Assembly (NCBI RefSeq): GCF_023898315.1 | Contig: NC_064615.1 | Location: 731,893,450-731,957,449 of the forward strand | Length of the DNA stretch: 64,000 nt | Source of the DNA: Schistocerca nitens | Taxonomy: Eukaryota > Arthropoda > Insecta > Orthoptera > Acrididae | Direction: 5' to 3' | Shown: in pieces, positions 22,379 through 33,592 of the stretch | Layout: every line of letters starts with the position of its first letter | How positions within the stretch are numbered: position 1 is the stretch's first letter | Notes under the pieces: generated by a model | Told to the model about the DNA's origin: nothing | Database searches by the model: none | Seen by the model: the letters and a program-made list of their open reading frames with translations, nothing else | Translations under genes and position numbers: made by a program

Positions 22379-22645
22379 TTTGGCCTCTCTTCCAAATAAA
22401 TGTTGCTCAGCATTTTTTTATGTTAAATTTGACCACAATGGAAAATAAAAATGTTGAAAGTCGTTATCTTCTTAATGTTCAGAATCTTACCGCTCCCAGA
22501 TGCGATGTTTAATTTGGTCGCTGTGCCAAATAAATGTTGCTCATCACTTCTTATGTTAAATTTGACCTCAGTGGAAAATGAAAATGTTGAAAATAGTTAT
22601 CTTTCCCTAATGTTCAGAATCTTATCGCTCCCAGTTCCAAATTCC
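22379..22645. repeat. Two-unit tandem duplication, 134-bp period
   Basis: Units start at 22379 and 22513. Both carry CCAAATAAATGTTGCTCA, TTATGTTAAATTTGACC, AATGTTGAAA and AATGTTCAGAATCTTA in the same order with scattered differences. Non-coding. Confidence 0.9.
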
Positions 22646-22956
22646 CTGCGATTTCAGATGAATTTCATTGTGTCAGCATTGTCCTTGTGCTCAGTGGCCT
22701 ACTAAAAGATTAACTTATTTATTATCTTGTCCAAGTAACGAGCATTGCATCTGCTCATTTGTATCAGTACGACTTAGTCTCTCCCCATACTTAGTGTCAA
22801 AGCAACAAGCACTGCACATGCTCAACCTGCATCATCAGACACAATGGGATAATGGTACGGTCCAGTTCCACTTAAAATACCAGAAAGAGATGTTTTAGGT
22901 ATCGATTAATATCAGGACATGGTGTAATGAAGGCATACAATCGTACAGCTAATATA

Positions 22957-23400
22957 CAAAATGATTCAGCTACCCTGCCTGTGGGTTTGATGCAACCCAC
23001 AATGCCTTAAAATACTGCATAAAAGATTTTCGCATTCTCTTGCTCGCTGCTTGCAAACTGTTAGTCCTACAGAAAAAATAAACAGAATATTTTTTTGTGG
23101 GAAATTTAATGTAACTAATTTTTATACTGGGATACGTTTTTGCTAGAGGCCATAATTTTCGAATTATTCAAGATAAACGCAAAACTGACCATCAAGCGCA
23201 TTTTTCGCCTCCAGCGAGAACGTATCCCACAACAAAATTTAACAACATTAAATTTCGTTCATAAAAGGTCCTGTTCTTTTTTTCTGTGGGACTAATAATT
23301 TGCATGAAGCAAGTAAGTGAATATGAAAATTTTGTGCATGGTTTTTGAATGTGTTGTGGGTTACACAAAATCAAGTGGTAAGGGCAACTGAACCACCCTG
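22957..23400. mobile_element. Foldback MITE, 444 bp, TA target duplication
   Basis: Nearly the whole element is an inverted repeat. The left arm (22957-23160) carries TTCAGCTACCCT, AACCCACAA, GTCCTACAGAAAAAA and TGGGATACGTTTTTGCTAG. The right arm (about 23200-23400) carries their reverse complements, ending AACTGAACCACCCTG. TA lies on both sides (22955-22956, 23401-23402), typical of Tc1/mariner-related MITEs. No coding capacity. Confidence 0.8.
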
Positions 23401-23402
23401 TA

Positions 23403-25700
23403 TGTGATTTTATTGCCACATATTAATAAGACAAGTGTCAGATAAGTTCACTTGTTTGAAAGTGTGCTGCTAGTCAATCCGGCGAATTTATATTCACAAG
23501 CATGTAACACATATAATTATACTACAGTCTGAGTCATTTCCTTCGTAATTTTGTTTTAAAAACCATTGTGCTTATTTTATCGTAGTTATAATGTCCTTAC
23601 TGTGAGATGGTGAATGCTTATGTGTGGTTAATATTTATTTCCCTAAAGACGAACAAAGGTTAAAAAGATTGCACCAGAAAAAAAGAATGGAACACTTTAT
23701 TTCCTAAAAATATTACAAAGTGTGATAAAGCGCTGATTTCAGCTTGTCATTGCTCCAAATTCGAAGTTTTTTCTTGAACTCTCAAACTGACGCACTAGGA
23801 AGCATTTTAGAAAAGCCAGTGTAGTGTAATTTTTTATAATAGACAGTCTGTGGCGCAAGGCCGCGCCCGAACTGTCAGCCTTCCTGCAAATAGAGTGCAG
23901 TCCTTGTGTCTGCCGCGGCGATAGGATGAGTCTAGTGCTCTGCACGCTCCACCACCACGGATGCGATAAAGTTCAGTACAAAACCTACAAGAAATTATAG
24001 GATTCCCTATACAAAAAAGAAAAAAAAAATATCGCTGTCGAAGCAGTGATACTTAGTGCAAACCACCAAATTGTCGTTGTGCTTATCTCTTCAACGCTTT
24101 AAAGTTATTCCCAGGCTGCGATTTATTAGGATACCTACAAGACGTAGATAATTTTGAACGGGATCAGTCTGTACTAGCGATGTAACGACATTCAAAATCT
24201 GTAGGGCGGTTACGGGCAAATTTTACGCTCCATCACTGTCACGTGACTGTTGGAGTCAATGTGTATTGGTCGCAAAAATTCCGTCCTGCGCATCGGAATG
24301 CTCGATTACGAAGACATTCATCCTTAACGCCGCCGTCTCACTTCAGAGGCAATAAACTAGCACGAGGCTAAATCATTTGATACAAGTGCCTCTCTTCTGT
24401 TCTGATTGTAAATTAAAGCGGACGAATTTTGTAAAGCGTGTATTGCAGATATACGAACTCCATTCTGAGACAAATGAATTATATTTTACAGAAGAGTTAG
24501 TAAGAATGGTAGGTATTACGTCTGTGTGTTGTCCTCCTCTTAAAGATATTGTTGGATTAAAGTGCCCAAGCAATTAATTAAATTAGCAGCCAGTCCGAGC
24601 TGAGAGTACGATAATTCCTAATTCTGTCGTGTCGAAAAGAGTGTTTGGCTTTGTATAAATTGCAGACGGATGTGAAATCCGGCGTCCGATGTGAAACTAA
24701 GTCGAGACCGCAATATACTACTTAAGTCATTTCACGTTCTAATTTGTTAATGTTAAACTAGAAAATATCCTGAATCCTATTACTTTCCCAACCTGTGGCG
24801 TTAACAGCCGCCAGTCCTGCTCTGTATGTAAATGTGTGTCAGTGCCAAAAATGTACGTACCTGTAGATTCTAAATAGCGCTCTCGATTTGTTTTGTGATT
24901 ATTGTTTCTGTGGATACTCCTTTTGTTCTCCTTAGAAATAATCTGTTATCATCTGTTAAGTGACTCGGGAGAACCATGCTTCTTATGAACCCAGTGCTCA
25001 AGAAATAATTTAATCGGCTGCATAATCAGTACCTCCTATGGAGCTATGGTCAGAGGAACATAATGGCCAATATAGGAACCAGGGAAGAGTGCTATAAAAC
25101 GTACATTTTAAAAACTTCCTTTCGAGATCCGTTGGCGGCATGCGCCCCTCTTTCGGAGCAATTAAATCAAACAGTATGTGGCATATATCTTTTTTACCTC
25201 TAGCTAGCATTTCACTGTAGATATATGGGGTAGCCAAAACAAAAATGGCCAGGAAAACACCATACATATTATAAAGATGGATGTGTGATCTCCTAAACGA
25301 ATGGCCCGATTTCACTGTACTACACGTAGTCCAGGAGGTAGGACATCATAAACACAGAGAGACTTGAATAGCTGCAGCATCATGCATGACATTTAAATTT
25401 AGTACTTCTTTGGTACTAACTCTGTTCGCAACGTACCTCGCAGACACTACCCACACATGCCGCTGAATGTACCTAGCAAAGTATATCATCATACGACACA
25501 TAGTGAAGGAGGTACGATGTCATAAACATTGAACTGCGCGAAAATGAACCTGCCAGCCGAATTCGCTAGAGATACAGGTGAAATGTGTGTACAAATATGT
25601 ATGAAATGTGCGAAATATATGTGAAATATATTTGACATGTGCGTACCTGGGAAAAGCAACGGGTAAAAAGCTCATTCTAAACTCATGGAACGATTTCAAT
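23403..25700. other. Unassigned AT-rich stretch
   Basis: No repeat or protein recognised. An open frame at 24377-24577 is open on both strands and unremarkable. A TACGATGTCATAAAC-type motif recurs (25343 ACATCATAAAC, 25512 CGATGTCATAAAC), suggesting a duplicated non-coding repeat between 25,320 and 25,530. Confidence 0.4.
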
Positions 25701-25785
25701 CAAATTCGCTACGTGTATTAGTTACAACTTGGAAAGAAATACTGAAGAACCACTAGCCTCCTATTGCGGTTGGAGTGATAATTTG

Positions 25786-25985
25786 GAGAGAGATGGGAGG
25801 AGGAGGAGGAGGAGGAGATGGGCAGAGAGAGGTTTGGGGGAGATGGAGAGAGAGGGGGGGGGGGCAGAAGGAGATGTACAGAGGGTAGGGGTGGAATAGG
25901 TGGACAAAGCGAGCGAGTGGAGTAGAAGGACAAAGACGGGGGAAGAAGTAGATGGGTGAAGAAAGGAGGAGGAGGAGATGGACTA
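25786..25985 (+). repeat. Purine-rich (GGA/GA) low-complexity tract
   Basis: About 200 bp nearly free of pyrimidines on the plus strand in several runs, with (GGA)n, a G11 run and GAGAGAGG motifs. It explains the Pro/Ser-rich minus-strand frames here. Confidence 0.9.
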
Positions 25986-26036
25986 ATAGAAGACTGGGAC
26001 AAATACACACCTGGGCAACGCTGGGTACGCAGCTAG
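25950..26036 (+). mobile_element. Possible Helitron-like 3' end
   Basis: The sequence ends CCTGGGCAACGCTGGGTACG followed by CAGCTAG|T. A short GC hairpin close upstream of a terminal CTAG is the signature of Helitron 3' ends. Two of the stem pairs are G-T wobbles. The 5' end (TC) was not located. Confidence 0.4.
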
Positions 26037-27573
26037 TTTACAAGAAGACTGACTAGGGACTGAGCCTTGTCAGTGAATATCATGATTTTTATTCAGTACA
26101 GAGCCCGGTTCGTGTCATTGTGCCGCTAAGCAGAAACACTTCCAGCGCAAACAGTTCCACATATGTTTTTTCACGAGCTATGCTTTGTGTAACATTCGAC
26201 AACGAACACACTTGTTTTATCGTGAACACCATTTTGTGTTGCATTCAAGTGGTCACTAAACGCATCTGCTCCTCTCACTCATTCAAACATAATGACATAG
26301 CGAAGTACTCGGGACAAAGCACTTGGGAGATGTGGAAGATTGGCGCATCAGAATACGGTTTCCGACATTTTCTGTGACTGCAGTTCTCCATTTGATTAAC
26401 AAAACTCAGTTCCGCGTCAGTCTTATTTATTTTCCGGGCCAGTTTTATTTCTCTCAGCCTGTATCTGCGTACACATGTAACGAACGGCCTTGCTGGACGA
26501 TCTTTTCCCGTTCTGGGGATCTTAATACTTATTACGCACATATCAGATACACGAGTCATGAGAATTTTGGTATTGTTCCATAGAAAATGAACTGACTATT
26601 AAGCTAAATTTTGAGAACGTGGCTATTGTCATTGCTAGTACTGGGGCAATATTCTTTTTTAGCCTATCTCTTTACAGTAATTATATCTGGAGAATTTCTG
26701 GCAACATCTAGGTATAGTTTTTAGGAGTACTTGTATTTATTAGCTTAGTTTCAATTCTTCTTTTGTTCATAGGGACACTTATTAACGTTCTGCCAATACG
26801 TTTTGTGTTAATGTGTGCCAATAATTTGACGTGTAAAGTTTCTATAATTGGAGGGGCACAAAACATCTAACTGCGAAGCTGATATAGACATGTAGGGATA
26901 AAGGCGTAAGAGTCGATCACGTGAAAGTGAACGTGACAGTATCAAAATTGTGGTTCAACGAAACCGAAAGGCTTTTATGCGTGTCTTTACATAGGAAAAG
27001 CGTTCTATTTAGTAACACACAAATGCGTGATAAGAAATGTAGATTCGTATGCGATATTTAACAGTTTCTGGGGGGCAAGCAGTGTTCAACAGTTCATATT
27101 AACCTGAACGGAAAGTCTTCAACAGTCTAACTAAAAAATTCAGCTGAGTCTCATTCTCGGCGTTCTAGGTGAAGGTATTTACTTTCCTCTGTTGCCGCCC
27201 TTGGTCCAAGTTCTTGCAGTGCAATTACTCAGACATTGTCATTGATCTTCAAAAGAAACGTCTAGCACTAGTCGGTATGCAATTGCCCACTTCATGGTCA
27301 CTGGGGAATATCTTTCTGAATTGGCCTCTGTTTATTAGGGGCTCACGTGGATAGCAGATGTACGTCTGTTATAATGTAACAATGGCCAACTTCGACCGCA
27401 GCTCGCTGTGAATATTTCGCTCTTCCGCACAGTTATACTATCCGCAGTTTGCGAGGTGGAGGTACAAAACATCTTCTGCGCTGTTATGGTATCGTTTATT
27501 AAACTCGGATAAATCCGTTTGTTTTTCATGATGCTCAAATACTTCCAACCTCCTGACTGCTTGTTCCTGTCAC
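26037..27573. other. Unassigned stretch
   Basis: Mixed AT-rich sequence with only short frames; no known repeat ends or protein motifs on either strand. Confidence 0.4.
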
Positions 27574-27768
27574 GCCGCGCGGAGTAGCAGCGCGGTTTAG
27601 GGCGCCTTGTCACGGTCCGTGCGGCTCCCCCTGTCGGAGGTTCGAGTCCTCCCTCGGGCATGGGTGTGTTTGTTGTCCTTAGTGTAAGTTAGTTTAAGTT
27701 AGATTAAGTTCTGTGTAGGCTTAGGGACCGATGACCTTAGCAGTTGGTCCCATATGACCTTACCAAAA
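27574..27768 (+). mobile_element. SINE family E, copy 2
   Basis: Head GCCGCGCGGAGTAGCAGCG, intact B-box GGTTCGAGTCC, tail stem GGGACC/GGTCCC around GATGACCTTAGCAGTT, ending CCTTACC plus A-run. The loop is one or two bases shorter than in copy 1. Confidence 0.92.
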
Positions 27769-27857
27769 AATTTGTCTCACGGTGCTTCAGCAGCTTGCTG
27801 AAGAGCTTAGAATTCAGAAAGCACTCGATCCTTATTGTAAATTTCTCAACGCAAAAT

Positions 27858-28052
27858 GGTCCAAATGGCTCTGAGCACTATGGGACTTAACATCGGAGGT
27901 CATCAGTCCCCTAGACTTAGAACTACTTAAACCTAACTAACCTAAGGACGTCACACACATCCATGTCCGAGGCAGGATTCGAATCTGCAACCGCAGCAGT
28001 CGCGCGGTTCCGGACTGAAGCGCCTAGAACCGCTCGGCCACCGCGGCCGGCA
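27858..28052 (-). mobile_element. SINE family A, copy 9
   Basis: TSD TCAACGCAAAAT / TCAATGCAAAAT (27846-27857, 28053-28064; one mismatch). It sits about 90 bp from SINE E in opposite orientation. Confidence 0.92.
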
Positions 28053-28404
28053 TCAATGCAAAATGTAAAAATGAAGACCCTTACCAGTTTATTGTCATAA
28101 TCACAGGATCATGATTCTTCTCTCAGAGTGTCTTTTATAACTATTCCAAATTATTCAGTAGCAGCTTCTACCTTCACTGCAGTAGCGCATATGCTATATA
28201 GGGTGAATCCGAACCCCTTCGCGAAAATTTCGGAGATTGTTGAGGATGCAATTTGGTATAATGAACTCGTGACCTCCGGTGGATGGCTACAGAGCAATAT
28301 TGTAATTATGATTGACTCGGTTTGTTAATTCAGTTGCCTTTCCCTCTGTGAAAATACCTTCACAACACTGAAAAACCACGTAATAGGGAGTCACGAAAAG
28401 TATA

Positions 28405-29304
28405 AGGAGCGATCAAAAAGTTCCCGTTTGAGGGCGTTGCTGAAGCTTATATGTAACGTGACGCGACTCCGATAGGGGTATATAAGCACCGACATGTAGG
28501 CAAGGCATTAGTGTCCGCAGCTCGTGGTCGTGCGGTAGCGTTCTCGCTTCACGCGCCTGGGTTCCCAGGTTCGATTCCCGGCGGGGTCAGGGATTTTCTC
28601 TGCCTCGTGATGACTGGGTGTTGTGTGATGTCCTTGGGTTAGTTAGGTTTAAGTAGTTCTACATTCTAGGGGACTGATGACCATAGATGGTAAGTCACAT
28701 AGTGCTCAGAGCCATTTCAACCATTTTTGCAAGGCATTAGTGTGGCATTCGTGACTTTCCGACGTGCGTGCTGTAAATGCGGAAACGTGAACTATGGCGG
28801 CGTTATTACCAAATGTATCACAACGGGACTAATGTGCTGTTATTGTTTTCATGTTTCGCGAAGAACAAACAGGGGCAGACATACATTGGGGAATGAAGAA
28901 TATGTATGAGGCAGCATGTCAGTCAAGGTCCACCGTTATAGAATGGTGCACCAAGTTCCATGCTGGTCGCGATTCGCCACAAAACGGCGGTCGATATGGG
29001 AAGACAGCCTTAACTGGAAGACTCAAGTGAAGACATTCGAGCATTTCCTTTATCGTCCTGATCTCTCCCTACGTGATTATCACGCCACCGTTTCCTTAAA
29101 AAAAGGCCGTTCCTGTCGGACGAGCATGCGCAGTAAGCAGTTTTGGACTTCTTCACTCAGCAGGTAGCAGTGTTTTGCCAAATGGGTACCTTCAACCTGT
29201 TGCTTTGGTGGGATGATTGCCTCAGTGCTGACGGCGATTTTGCCTGACTGGCATACCGATTATGGACTGTACGGCCTTCGAACGAAAACTTTTTGATCAC
29301 CCCT
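28405..29304 (+). mobile_element. mariner-like transposon, internally deleted, split by SINE F
   Basis: Terminal inverted repeats: left AGGAGCGATCAAAAAGTTCC, right ACTTTTTGATCACCCCT, whose reverse complement starts AGGGGTGATCAAAAAGTT. TA precedes the left end; the right flank reads TT. Inside, ITVIEWCTKFHAGRD-like sequence and short frames suggest a decayed mariner transposase, but the catalytic residues are missing. Without the SINE it would be about 670 bp, half the usual length. Confidence 0.75.
28515..28728 (+). mobile_element. SINE family F, copy 2
   Basis: A perfect 15-bp TSD GCAAGGCATTAGTGT lies at 28500-28514 and 28729-28743, inside the mariner element. The tRNA-like head has A-box region GCTCGTGGTCGTGCGGTAG and B box GGTTCGATTCC. 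The tail matches family A with one tail-stem mismatch (GGGACT/AGTCAC). Confidence 0.95.
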
Positions 29305-29425
29305 TTGCAAATGTGGTGTGGTGCCCGTGAGCGAACAGCTCTGTGTAGCACCGTTGTGTTTCTCTTCTATTGCATTCAGTGGACCCATACTCGAGGCGCA
29401 AATCAGCCATCTGTTCATCAGTAAA

Positions 29426-29606
29426 AACGGTTCAAATGGCTCTAAGCACTGAGGTCATCAGTCCCCTAGACTTAGAATTACTTAAACCTAACTAACCTAA
29501 GGACATCACAGACACCCATGCCCGAGGCAGGATTCGAACCTGCGACCGTAGCACAGCGCGGTTTCGGGCTGAAGCGCCTAGAACCGCTCTGACACAGCGG
29601 ACGGCC
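29426..29606 (-). mobile_element. SINE family A, copy 10, with tail deletion
   Basis: TSD TTCATCAGTAAA at 29414-29425 and 29607-29618. About 16 bp holding one arm of the tail stem (ATGGGACTTAACATCT) is missing, so the hairpin cannot form. Confidence 0.92.
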
Positions 29607-29618
29607 TTCATCAGTAAA

Positions 29619-29980
29619 CCTACCGGTACTGCTGTGTATCACTCGTACCACTAAAAATTCGGAAAAACAAAGCCAAGACAGAATCGAGCAGTACTGAACG
29701 TCTGCATGAAGGCTTAGAGTAAAGTGGGAATTTTTGTAGGCAACAGCAAGTACCGTGAGTGAATGGAACAAATTTGTTTCCCAACGTACTCATATCTTTC
29801 TGTACTTTCTCACATTTCGCACAATCGCATATGATCAGATAGCAGATTATAAAGAAAATGAACTTAGAATCAAGTTAACAAAGCTTTCGCGTTCATAGGC
29901 CAACAAACTTGTGTAGTAAATGGACTCCAATTACATAGTACGCCCGCACTGTGTGAGCGTTCTATGCGACGTGGGTAAAG
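29619..29980. other. Unassigned stretch
   Basis: No recognisable motif; it precedes a 5'-truncated LINE. Confidence 0.35.
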
Positions 29981-30985
29981 AAAGCGGTGTTCAAGAATAG
30001 TAAACTGGCTCATTTAAATTTGATAACAGAACGCAGCATGTCATTCTCAATGGAGAGAAGTATTCCGAAGTAAGAGTGATTTCAGGTGTACAGCAGGGGA
30101 ATGTCGTACGGCCGTTGCTATTCACAATATATATAAATGACCTTGTGGATAACATCGGAAGTTCACTGAGGCTGTAGTATATCGAGAGGTTGTAACAATG
30201 GAAAATTGTACTGAAATGCAGGAGGATCTGCAACGAATTGACCCATGGTGCATGGAATGGTAACTGAATCTCAATGTAGACAAGTGTAATGTGCTGCGAA
30301 TACATAGAAAGGAAGATCCTTTATCATTTAGCTACAATACAGCAGGTCAGCAACTGGAAGCAGTTAATTCCATAAATTATCTGGGAGTAGGCATTAGAAG
30401 TGATTTAAAATGGAATGGACCATATAAAATTAATCGTCGGTAAAGCAGATGCCAGACTGAGATACACTGGAAGAATCTTAAGGAAATGCATTCCGAAAAC
30501 AAAGGAAGTAGGTTACAGTACACTTGTTCGCCCACTGCTTGAGTACTGCTCACCGGTGTGGGATCCGTACCAGACAGGGTTGATAGAGGAGATAGAGAAG
30601 ATCTAACGGAGAGCAGCGCGCTTCGTTACAGGATCATTTAGTAATCGCGAAAGAGTTACGGAGATGATAGATAAACTCCAGTGGAAGACTCTGCAAGACA
30701 GACGCTCAGTAGCTCGGTACGGGCTTTTGTTGAAGTTTCGACAACATACCTTCACCCAGGAGTCAATCAGTATATTGCTCCCTCCTACGTACTATCTCGC
30801 GAAGAGACCATGACGATAAAATCAGAGAGATTAAAGCCTAAACAGAGGCATACCGACAATATTTCTTTCCACGAACAATATGAGACTGGAATAGAAGGGA
30901 GAACCGATAGAGGTACTCAAGGTACCCTCCGCCACACACCGTCAGGTGGATTGCGGAGTATGGATGTAGATGTAGATGTAGATAT
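29981..30985 (+). mobile_element. LINE copy with hexamer tail, plus strand
   Basis: RT motif B appears as VQQGNVVRPLLFTIYINDL near 30,088-30,145. The catalytic FADD box that should follow is lost. The C-terminal part reads RYTGRILRKCIPKTKEVGY and VWDPYQTGLIEEIEKI (30,440-30,606). The element ends with GGATTGCGGAGTATGGATGT and (AGATGT)n at 30,960-30,984. It is the same family as the minus-strand copies at 16-19.6 kb and is 5'-truncated. Confidence 0.82.
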
Positions 30986-31009
30986 GTATTCTTCGCAAGC
31001 CACGCAACA

Positions 31010-31345
31010 GTACATGGCGAAGGGTACTTCGCGTCAATATTAGTTAATTTTTGCCTTATTACATTTGTCCAATGACCGTCTTCATGCCTCTGTACGCATG
31101 ATCCTAAGCGAGGTATACGATGGCAAAAGCAGAATGATCACACATTCTTCATCGAATGCAGGTCATCTACATTACCCAAGAGTTTCGTGAAAGCACATTT
31201 GTCTTCCAGGGATTCCCATTTAAGTTCCCCGAACATTTCTACTGTACTTGCGTATGGTTTAAAAGACGTTCCAATCCTACCAGCACGTATCTGCATTCGT
31301 TCGACGGCTACTATCAACTTGACGAGGACACCTAACAATGGAACC
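31010..31345 (-). mobile_element. LINE 3' fragment, minus strand
   Basis: TCTTCCAGGGATTCCCATTTAAG with ATCTGCATTCGTTCGACGGC reads on minus as a CR1/L2-like C-terminal region (KWESLEDKCAF..., MQIRAGRIGTSF). About 110 codons, no RT core. Confidence 0.5.
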
Positions 31346-32290
31346 GTACACTAGAAGTGTAGACTGCACTGCGATTTCCTACTCAGACACCATGGAAGGC
31401 ACAGGAGTGACGTAAGCATCAAAATACGTCGCAAGTTTCTTAAGCTGGCAAAGGGATTGTGTTGACTATATTCTACAGTGGCCTGAATCGCGAAACCGGC
31501 TTGGGCAAACGCAGACACGCTAGCTGTTGGCCGGCTTGCGCTGTCGGAATGTTCGTGCATAGAAAGTAAGGCCAGCGGTAATTGCGCACGTCAGGAAAGC
31601 AGCTAGTTTAAATTCTGCTACGAGTTATGGCACGGAGAGCTGAAAATAGACCACTAATAAAACACCGAGGTGAAAGTTTAAGGCAATCAATTTTCTTGAC
31701 GCCGCGAGAAGTAGGACGTGTCTGCAGCGAGCTTACAGAACTTCGGCGCTAACTTTGGAAGCCCGTCGTCACTCCACGAAGGTTAGAACGGAGTTTCAGG
31801 GGTACAAGTGTCCACTGTCACGTTACAACGTGTGCTTAAAACGGGTTGAGTGAAAGTAAATTGTTTGGAACCGAGGGATGCGATGATCGTTTGACTGAGA
31901 AACAGGGATTTACGTCGAAATAATGGCAGTGATGAAAATAAAGGTGAACCATTTTAGCAAAAGAAACTAATGGTGACTGTAGGCACTTGTTCAAGTTAAG
32001 AGAGCCAATGACTTGAATTTAACCCATGAAAAATCGGAGGATTCTGACCACTACCACACAAACTACTATTTGGAATCAGTGCCAATGAACAAGCTAATCG
32101 ATTCGTTTGTAGCTTACTGGTATCAAGAATCCAAGGAGCAAATATTGACCGTAACTCGAAATTTTCTATGTCTGTGGAATCTCTAGAAGAACATTGGCCA
32201 TAAGAATTGAAAAAAAAAATCAAATGAAATTGTGCGCAACAAAGACTAACGGGCTGCCAATACGCACTGAGCACCGGGTATATAATAAAA
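31346..32290. other. Unassigned stretch
   Basis: No similarity recognised; short frames only. Confidence 0.35.
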
Positions 32291-32610
32291 GAGAATTACA
32301 AAACAGAATCCAGGCTGTGGAAATGAGATCTGAGGCCTTCTAACTGTCAGGAGATATTTTTAAGTATCCACATTGATGAGAATTTAAATTGTAAATACAT
32401 ACATTCCTGAATTCTTAATACAACTCAGTTGATCAACTTTCGCACTTCAAATAACTGAAAATCTTGGGGGGAGACGCATCAGTAAGTTAACAGATTTTGC
32501 GTATTTTCATTCTATAATCTCCTATGGAATAATACGCTGAAACTTCTTTAAGGAAAAAAAGTTTTCAGTGCTGATACTCGTGCTGTAACAGTATCAACTA
32601 GTAGACATAT
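32291..32610 (+). mobile_element. LINE RT C-terminal fragment
   Basis: Plus-strand pieces LSIHIDENLNCKYI and FAYFHSIISYGII match the region after the RT palm in CR1/Rex-like LINEs (GIxIDExLNWxxHI ... AYFHSIISYGIIFWG). Frameshifted; about 100 codons. Confidence 0.6.
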
Positions 32611-32636
32611 GTCTGACTTAGGGATTTTCACTACTC

Positions 32637-32712
32637 CAGAATGAGATTTTCATTCTGCAGCGGAGTGTGCGCTGATATGAAACTTCCTGGCAGATTAAAA
32701 CTGTGTCCGGGC
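32637..32712 (-). mobile_element. SINE family C, tail fragment
   Basis: CCAGAATGAGATTTTCATTC, CTGCAGCGGAGTGTGCGC and CTTCCTGGCAGATTAAAACTG are the reversed family C tail, cut before the tRNA-like head. Confidence 0.85.
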
Positions 32713-33590
32713 CTTTTCTCTTTGTAACCATATATATTTATTTAAATGACTAACAACGATACATTGGTAAACATTTCTTTCTGTTAAACTAGTATATTCC
32801 TACAGCTGAATAACGCTACTGTCGTTTTTATCGTTTTTCGTTTGTATATTCTTTTTCTGTTTGATTTTTCCCTTATTGTTGTTCCTCGAACCCGTTTCCA
32901 TGGCCATTTGTCGTCTTTTTTCTGGCTAAGGCATTGCTGGACAGGCATAATAATTTATATCGAGCGTCAATACATCACTGACTATGAGATCAGATTTTGT
33001 GTGTGTGATGCACTTTATGATGCCACAGGCACGTTGTGCTTGCTGGTTTGATTTTCTTTCCCTAATCAACACTGTTAGGTGGGACAGTATGAGAGAAGCC
33101 ATCAGCATGACAGATGGAGCAGAAGGGGAAGAATTTTTTTTACGTATACTTTAAACTAAAAGGCAAAGTGAAAAGATGAAAAGAAAGAAAAATAATGTCA
33201 TGTTATACAAGAAGCAGAGAGGAGAGTGTGAGTAAACAATACAAATTTTGTAAAGCACACAATAAAGGAAACCATTCAAATTTTATAAGTAATAGACACC
33301 TTTCACTAAGTAGTGCCTGTATCCTAAAACAATATAGTACAAATAATGTATACCTGAATGCTATGCAGCACTACATGGCAGGAAGTAAATGCTGGCTTTT
33401 TTTAACAAACACACGTTTAGAAAACACTGGTAGTACTATTGGAAGTGTTTTGGCTCTGATTTGGATGTGAGCATTATAGATGTTTAGTGTGGAGCACTTT
33501 GTAATACTGACTTCACTGAGATGACACGCTTTAGACTACTATACTTGACTGTTTGGGCCAAGACGAGAAACACTTTGTCTTTTCCGTTGC
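32713..33590. other. Unassigned; may include 3' UTR of the following LINE
   Basis: AT-rich, no coding similarity. It lies directly 3' of the minus-strand LINE frame ending near 33,593. Confidence 0.4.
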
Positions 33591-33592
33591 TC

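Noticed and set aside
24373..24577. 66-codon frames on both strands
   Set aside because: Both strands open at the same place by chance; no similarity recognised.
25718..26010. Pro/Ser-rich minus-strand proteins
   Set aside because: They are translations of the purine-rich low-complexity tract.
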